Shown here: positions 7,994-11,542 of the stretch, piece by piece | Layout: each line of letters opens with the position of its first letter | How positions within the stretch are numbered: the stretch's first letter is position 1 | DNA from: Burkholderiales bacterium | GTDB taxonomy: Bacteria; Pseudomonadota; Gammaproteobacteria; Burkholderiales; Burkholderiaceae_D | Direction of reading: 5' to 3' | Assembly: GCA_016197345.1 (NCBI GenBank) | Contig: JACPVY010000219.1 | Span: 1 to 11,542, forward strand | Length of the DNA stretch: 11,542 nt | Notes under the pieces: generated by a model | Told to the model about the DNA's origin: nothing | Database searches by the model: none | The model's input: the letters and a program-made list of their open reading frames with translations, nothing else | Translations under genes and position numbers: made by a program

Positions 7994-8445
7994 CACAATT
8001 CCACCTGCACTTTCCTCTGCACATAATCGGGACTGGTGATCGCGCCGGTGGGTGGGCACACATTGCCCGCATCGGGTTGATTGCAGGCAATTGACGTCAG
8101 TTGTTTGCGCGTCAGACCATTGTTAATCACTTGCACGCAAGAAACCGTGACCGAATAAGTGCTCAAACTAGTGCCAGCGGGCATCGCAAATGACACCGTG
8201 TTATTACACACCGGGTTGGCGATTCGCAATTGTTGATACAAGCCCCACTCTATGCCAGCGCGTGCGGCTTGGTAGGCGCGCGCGCCCTGCACATCCAAGC
8301 CAAGCACTTGGCGCTGTACGGTAAATAAGCTCAGCAATACCACCGCCATGATAGAAAAGGCGACCAAAATGAAAATTGCGGTGACGATGCTAAAACCGCG
8401 CTGCCGCGCTAACGAGATGAATGATAGAAAATGGCCATTTCTCAT
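7993..8445 (-). CDS. mshP: MSHA minor pilin-like protein MshP
   Basis: The product is a 150-residue inner-membrane pilin-like subunit of the MSHA pilus, comparable in role to PilX-type minor pilins. The ATG at 8445 overlaps the mshO stop as ATGA, indicating translational coupling. A short basic leader (MRNGHF...LARQRG) precedes the hydrophobic helix FSIVTAIFILVAFSIMAVVL, so cleavage would fall after QRG. Position 5 of the mature protein is Thr, not the Glu of major pilins; this is normal for MshP and PilX-like proteins. The family signature LDVQGARAYQAARAGIEWG follows the helix. Four cysteines (NPVCNN, VSCV, IACNQ, NVCPP) lie in the periplasmic domain and probably pair. The stop TGA shares its A with the mshQ ATG. 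Confidence 0.9.
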   Translation of the reverse strand: MRNGHFLSFISLARQRGFSIVTAIFILVAFSIMAVVLLSLFTVQRQVLGLDVQGARAYQAARAGIEWGLYQQLRIANPVCNNTVSFAMPAGTSLSTYSVTVSCVQVINNGLTRKQLTSIACNQPDAGNVCPPTGAITSPDYVQRKVQVEL

Positions 8446-9338
8446 GGCGTGTTATCCACATGTACTTGGTTAAACAATTGTACTGTCCCCGTATCTTTAT
8501 TTGGCCGTGCCATGCTGATCGTCATGCCGACCAAGGCGCTATGCACATTGGCGACTTGCTCATAATTCAAACTACATTTCACAATGCCATCGGCCAGCAG
8601 CGCACTCTTGCCGCCCACTGGTGGCATCGGCTGATTGGCACTGATAGCGTAGCCGCTATATCGCAGTAATTTGCCACTACCACCAGAAAAGCTACCATCA
8701 CAAAAATACGTCACGGGAGTACTCACCACTTGAAAACGATGGGAGGGTGAGCGCATAGCGGGCACTTGAGTGGCAAATACCTGCGGCGCAAAATTGATGC
8801 GGTTGCCGACCACAGAAGTAACCGTGGTCAGATTTCCACCGCTATAGGCATCGGCTGGCGCTAAGCCAAGGTTATAGACAACAATTTTGTCGCCGACGAC
8901 AATATTCAGCGGTGCCGCAGGCATATTGCCCACCACATCAAAAGCACAACCAGGATCAAGTGGCGTGGCGACGCAATCGAGGGTGGGTCGTTCAAATTGT
9001 AGAAAGCGGCCATTCACAGTTTCTTCTTCGACCAAATAACGCCCACCAGTTTTGGTCAACAGCATTTCGAGATAATATTTGTTGTCACTCACCTTAGTAA
9101 TGCGCACGCTATTCGGTAAAGCAAGGCGTAGATCACGCCCCATACGACGCAACGCAGTATCGGCGACATCGGTAAGTTCAGCACGTGCCGCCACATCGAC
9201 ATAGGATAAAAAAGGCAAGCGAATAAAGGTCGCAACCATCGCTGCCACAATCGAGGTAATGACGATAACGACGATGATTTCCATCAGCGTAAATCCTGCT
9301 TGGCGGGCTGTGATGCGCATAAACAGAGGTGATTTCAT
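8442..9338 (-). CDS. mshO: MSHA minor pilin MshO
   Basis: This is a minor prepilin of 298 residues, the largest pilin-fold subunit in the set, analogous to PilW or GspJ-type subunits that help form the pilus initiation complex. The ATG at 9338 overlaps the mshD stop in ATGA. The leader MKSPLFMRITARQAG ends in Gly before FTLMEIIVVIVITSIVAAMV. The mature N-terminal Phe and Glu5 predict processing by the prepilin peptidase. A second in-frame ATG at codon 7 would give an equally usable leader of 9 residues. The helix continues into AELTDVADTALRRMGRDLRL, a segment conserved in MshO and PilW-like proteins. Cysteines at DCVATPLDPGC, YFCDG and VKCSLN suggest two disulphides. The C-terminus is QVHVDNTP. 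Confidence 0.9.
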   Translation of the reverse strand: MKSPLFMRITARQAGFTLMEIIVVIVITSIVAAMVATFIRLPFLSYVDVAARAELTDVADTALRRMGRDLRLALPNSVRITKVSDNKYYLEMLLTKTGGRYLVEEETVNGRFLQFERPTLDCVATPLDPGCAFDVVGNMPAAPLNIVVGDKIVVYNLGLAPADAYSGGNLTTVTSVVGNRINFAPQVFATQVPAMRSPSHRFQVVSTPVTYFCDGSFSGGSGKLLRYSGYAISANQPMPPVGGKSALLADGIVKCSLNYEQVANVHSALVGMTISMARPNKDTGTVQLFNQVHVDNTP

Positions 9339-9931
9339 GGCACGGCATTCGGTGCATAACGGGTGCGATAGCCGTCTAGCGTCAGGCTATCGCTGCCATT
9401 GTTATAGGTGACGGTGACGCTAATGCGCAGCACTTCCATCGTCGCCGCTGTGGCACCGGAATTAATGCCATTCAAGGCTTCCGGGACGATGGTTAAGGTC
9501 ACGCTATAGCCGGGTAAATCGATAACCTCCCCAGCAGCATCTATTAATTGCGTGCCCGAATTAAAGGCAGGCGTGGCGACATTAAATTGATTGACATAGT
9601 CATTGACGTTATCAAATGGACGGTTGACGCTCCCCACCTCTTGCCCCACCACCTCGAGCACGTTGCAAGCAGCCGGATTGGGGCGCGCCACTGGATCATC
9701 GGCACTGCCATCGAGCACTGGTTCGCAATAGGTAAAGCGCGCCAATTCGACTTCTTCCAAGAATGCTTCCGCCAAAGCCAGCGCTTGCTTGCGCATCTGT
9801 GGATCGGCGCTGTTGCGGCTAGTGATCACATATACGCGTAGCAAGGCGAGCACGGCAACCGAGACGATGATGATAAAGACGATTAATTCGATCATCGTCA
9901 AACCACGCTGAGAGGATTTACTGGTGAACAT
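9335..9931 (-). CDS. mshD: MSHA minor pilin MshD
   Basis: This minor prepilin of 198 residues is related to PilV and GspI-like subunits. I chose the ATG at 9931: AGGAAA sits about 6-8 bases upstream, and the leader is then a compact MFTSKSSQRG, cleaved before LTMIELIVFIIIVSVAVLAL, with Glu5 present. The upstream in-frame TTG (9949) is less likely. This start lies inside the end of mshC, a 14-base overlap. The helix is followed by MRKQALALAEAFLEEVELAR and FTYCEP, the usual MshD/PilV-like segment, and a second Cys occurs at AACNVLE, allowing a disulphide. The C-terminus reads DGYRTRYAPNAVP and its TGA overlaps the mshO start. Confidence 0.9.
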   Translation of the reverse strand: MFTSKSSQRGLTMIELIVFIIIVSVAVLALLRVYVITSRNSADPQMRKQALALAEAFLEEVELARFTYCEPVLDGSADDPVARPNPAACNVLEVVGQEVGSVNRPFDNVNDYVNQFNVATPAFNSGTQLIDAAGEVIDLPGYSVTLTIVPEALNGINSGATAATMEVLRISVTVTYNNGSDSLTLDGYRTRYAPNAVP

Positions 9932-10520
9932 AGCCAGTTTCCTGTTCAATCACCAAGGCACTACTAGAGCCCGGCTTGCTACTGGTGATGGTGAGCGTGG
10001 TGGTGACGAAATTTGAGTTGACGCTAGGATAAGCATCGGTCAGCGCAAAAGGCTTACCGAGCGCATCAAAATAAAAGCCAGTGAGTGCTGCATTGGGGGC
10101 AAAACTTTGCGTCAAACCCGTTGGCAAAGCTTCGCAATACCACCGTGAATTATTCGCACAAGCGCTTAAGGTGGCACTCGTACCAGAATTCGCGCCGCTA
10201 GGATGCAGCACTTGATCATTGCTGACGAGGCAGTTGGCGCTAGAAAAGCAAAGCGCCACGCTATTACTATTAAACCGGACATAAACTGGTCGATTTTGGG
10301 CAATCGCCAGTTTTTGCCCGTAATGCAGCATCGTCGCTACTTGATCGCTATAGGCTCGTGCATCGAATGATTCGCGCTCGAAAAAACGCGTCGCAAACAG
10401 CGCGCTGACAATGCCCAGCAAGACGATAGTGGTGATCAATTCGATCATCGTAAAGCCCGCCTCAGGTGCTAGCCGGGCCAAGCGCGAGGATAGCCGAGGC
10501 GCTGCCTGTGCGCTGTTCAT
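9918..10520 (-). CDS. mshC: MSHA minor pilin MshC
   Basis: This minor prepilin of 200 residues is of the GspH/FimT type. The ATG at 10520 gives a 22-residue leader ending LAPEAG, cleaved before FTMIELITTIVLLGIVSALF, with Glu5 present. It is preceded by GGTGAG with about 4-6 bases of spacing. The open frame extends to an ATG at 10658, but that extension would translate through the terminator hairpin and add a second hydrophobic stretch. An ATG at 10556 lies almost on the candidate -10, so 10520 is preferred. After the helix comes FFERESFDARAYSDQVATML, then YGQKLAIAQNRPVYVRF, the typical GspH-like segment. Cysteines occur at ALCFSSANCL, SACANN and WYCEAL. It is the first gene of the tightly overlapping minor pilin group. 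Confidence 0.88.
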   Translation of the reverse strand: MNSAQAAPRLSSRLARLAPEAGFTMIELITTIVLLGIVSALFATRFFERESFDARAYSDQVATMLHYGQKLAIAQNRPVYVRFNSNSVALCFSSANCLVSNDQVLHPSGANSGTSATLSACANNSRWYCEALPTGLTQSFAPNAALTGFYFDALGKPFALTDAYPSVNSNFVTTTLTITSSKPGSSSALVIEQETGYVHQ

Positions 10521-10534
10521 CAATCTCACCGTTT

Positions 10535-10592
10535 TCACAAAAAACGCTATGGGCATGACGGCCAATATAAAAATGAATGCGTGGAAGGGAAA
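10535..10592 (-). promoter_or_regulatory. Weak candidate promoter ahead of mshC
   Basis: Between the terminator and mshC, the minus strand carries TATATT (10564-10569), five of six to a sigma-70 -10 box. TTTCCC lies 17 bases upstream and is only three of six to the -35 consensus. Transcription from here would supply the minor pilins independently of mshA readthrough. The -35 is poor, so this is only a possibility. Confidence 0.22.
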
Positions 10593-10617
10593 CTGACTCA
10601 AGCGAGTTCTAAGCCAC

Positions 10618-10655
10618 AAGAAAAAAGCCCAACTACGCGACTCGCACAGTTGGGC
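10618..10655 (-). terminator. Intrinsic terminator after mshA
   Basis: On the minus strand GCCCAACT and AGTTGGGC form a perfect 8-bp stem (10627-10655). The 13-base loop contains a further short GCG/CGC pairing, and TTTTTTCTT follows at once (10618-10626). It begins about 80 bases after the mshA stop and lies before mshC. This is a textbook Rho-independent terminator. It should make most mshA transcripts monocistronic, so the major pilin outnumbers the minor ones. Confidence 0.85.
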
Positions 10656-10734
10656 CATTTTCGACCGTGGTCAAACTTCAGGCGCTGACACTTTTCGCTA
10701 GAACAAGATGCCAAGCTAGCCTAAACGTCTGTCA

Positions 10735-11283
10735 TTAGCAGCCAGTCGTAACTGGTGCTGGCGCTGCAGGCGCATCCGTCGCGGTGACAGGTTCGACATA
10801 TTTCACATAGCAAGTCAAGCCCGATGGCGAACCAGCCACGCTGACGGGAATAATCGCAATTTCAGTTGCCGTGGTCGCTGGCGAATTAGCGGTAGCTGCA
10901 GTTCCCGCAGGGATGATGGTGTAATCAGCAGCGTTCAAGCCAGCAGCAGTTGCTAAGCCAGTGTCAGCTTTTGGATAGCCAGATTTAGCGACGGTAGCGA
11001 AGGTAACGGTTGCGCCTTCAACGGTGATGCTGGCAGGAGGAGTGGTGGCGACGAGATATTTGCCATGGGCCATTGCGGCAGTAGCGGAGAGCGAACCACG
11101 CGCGGCATTCAAACTAGCGATGCGGGCTTCACCAGCCAGATTGGCAAAACGCGGCAAAGCGGTAGCGGCCAAAATGCCCAAGATCACGATGACAACAATT
11201 AATTCGATCAAGGTAAAACCGGCTTGCTTACCACTGCGGCGGGCAGCCAATTGTTGCATACGTTGCATGGATTGCTGATTCAT
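10735..11283 (-). CDS. mshA: MSHA major pilin MshA (type IV prepilin)
   Basis: This is the major structural subunit of the MSHA-type type IV pilus, inserted in the inner membrane, cleaved and N-methylated by the prepilin peptidase, then polymerised into the fibre. The ATG at 11283 has a clear Shine-Dalgarno, GGAG, 6 bases upstream. The 22-residue leader is basic (AARRSGKQAG) and is cut before FTLIELIVVIVILGILAATA, with Glu5 present. Then comes LPRFANLAGEARIASLNAARGS, the alpha-1 continuation usual in MshA. The globular part is Ala/Thr/Val-rich, and a Cys pair (GLTCYVKYV and the terminal Cys of VTTGC) probably closes the D-loop. The length is 182 residues, normal for the family. MshA is favoured over the similar MshB because of its first position, strong ribosome binding site and downstream terminator. 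No separate mshB lies in this window. Confidence 0.88.
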   Translation of the reverse strand: MNQQSMQRMQQLAARRSGKQAGFTLIELIVVIVILGILAATALPRFANLAGEARIASLNAARGSLSATAAMAHGKYLVATTPPASITVEGATVTFATVAKSGYPKADTGLATAAGLNAADYTIIPAGTAATANSPATTATEIAIIPVSVAGSPSGLTCYVKYVEPVTATDAPAAPAPVTTGC

Positions 11284-11542
11284 TTTTTTCTCCAATTTCA
11301 AAAAGACGATGCGGAAAAACTATTGTTGCGAGAAGATCCTATTCAAGCAGCAACAACCAAACCGCGCTGATGTACACCTAAATCTTTACACCCGAAGGTC
11401 ACCGCGAAACTTCATTTAGGCCATTCACATACTGACAAATCTGCATGCGATTTTCCGTACGATTGCCCTCATTCGCGATTGTTTTTTGAACCCACCTACC
11501 ATGCAAAACATACTGCACTGCATTGATATTTAAGGCCCCTGC
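11284..11542 (-). other. Upstream region of mshA, no gene seen
   Basis: This 259-base stretch holds no convincing gene. It carries the mshA ribosome binding site (GGAG at 11290-11293). I found no good sigma-70 pair. On the minus strand ACGGAAAATCGCATGCA has the GG-10 bases-GC spacing of a sigma-54 site but matches that consensus poorly elsewhere, so I do not call it. The mshA promoter is either here and atypical, or further upstream. Confidence 0.4.

Noticed and set aside
5526..8039. Plus-strand open frames of 80-140 codons inside mshQ
   Set aside because: They are mirror-frame shadows of the Ser/Thr/Gly-rich coding sequence, with no recognisable domains or ribosome binding sites.
7994..8059. 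Upstream start for MshQ at 8059
   Set aside because: It would place 22 hydrophilic residues before the signal peptide and overlap mshP extensively. The ATG at 7993, coupled to the mshP stop, gives a normal signal sequence.
10521..10658. N-terminal extension of mshC to an ATG at 10658
   Set aside because: The extension would be translated through the intrinsic terminator hairpin and would add a second hydrophobic segment ahead of a normal prepilin leader. The ATG at 10520 gives a standard leader.
11430..11475. Sigma-54 promoter ahead of mshA
   Set aside because: The GG and GC dinucleotides have the right spacing, but most other consensus positions are missing, and such a match is expected by chance in a few hundred bases.

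Overview
The window looks like chromosome of a Gram-negative proteobacterium, most likely a betaproteobacterium with roughly balanced base composition. This rests on the gene content (an MSHA-type type IV pilus cluster beside a large DUF349 protein) and is an inference. All eight genes supported here lie on the minus strand, so transcription runs from high to low coordinates.

The main content is the pilin half of an MSHA (mannose-sensitive haemagglutinin type) pilus operon. In transcription order it reads mshA (major pilin, 10735-11283), a strong intrinsic terminator (10618-10655), then mshC, mshD, mshO, mshP and mshQ. From mshC to mshQ each gene overlaps the next by 1 to 14 bases (a 14-base overlap, ATGA, ATGA, TGATG), as expected for a translationally coupled set of minor pilins made in fixed ratio. 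The terminator after mshA would let the major subunit be made in excess while some readthrough, or a weak internal promoter, feeds the minor pilins. MshC, MshD and MshO have normal class III prepilin leaders with Glu5; MshP lacks Glu5, as its family does. MshQ is a very large exported protein with an L-type-lectin-like middle domain and the C-terminal DUF6701 region, and is the likely adhesive or tip-associated part. The assembly ATPase, platform and secretin genes are not here and would be expected beyond the right edge.

mshQ is broken in this sequence: near 5148-5156 the reading frame shifts, separating an N-terminal part (5048-7993) from the family's conserved C-terminus (3759-5132). The site is not a homopolymer or short repeat, so it is either a sequencing or assembly error or a real mutation.

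Only 18 bases after mshQ comes a small secreted DUF1579-like protein (3177-3740). Then follows a gene-free stretch of about 310 bases (2866-3176). It holds a 152-bp MITE-like element with palindromic inverted ends (2993-3144) and a probable promoter with an inverted repeat over its -10 box (2898-2913). The left end is a complete gene for a 953-residue coiled-coil-rich protein with several DUF349 repeats (4-2865). The 259 bases upstream of mshA (11284-11542) contain a good ribosome binding site, but I see no convincing promoter there.

I found no RNA genes, CRISPR arrays, insertion sequences or attachment sites. No wholly new system is evident. The points most worth a second look are the mshQ frameshift, the lectin-like domain in MshQ, and the palindrome-ended repeat.
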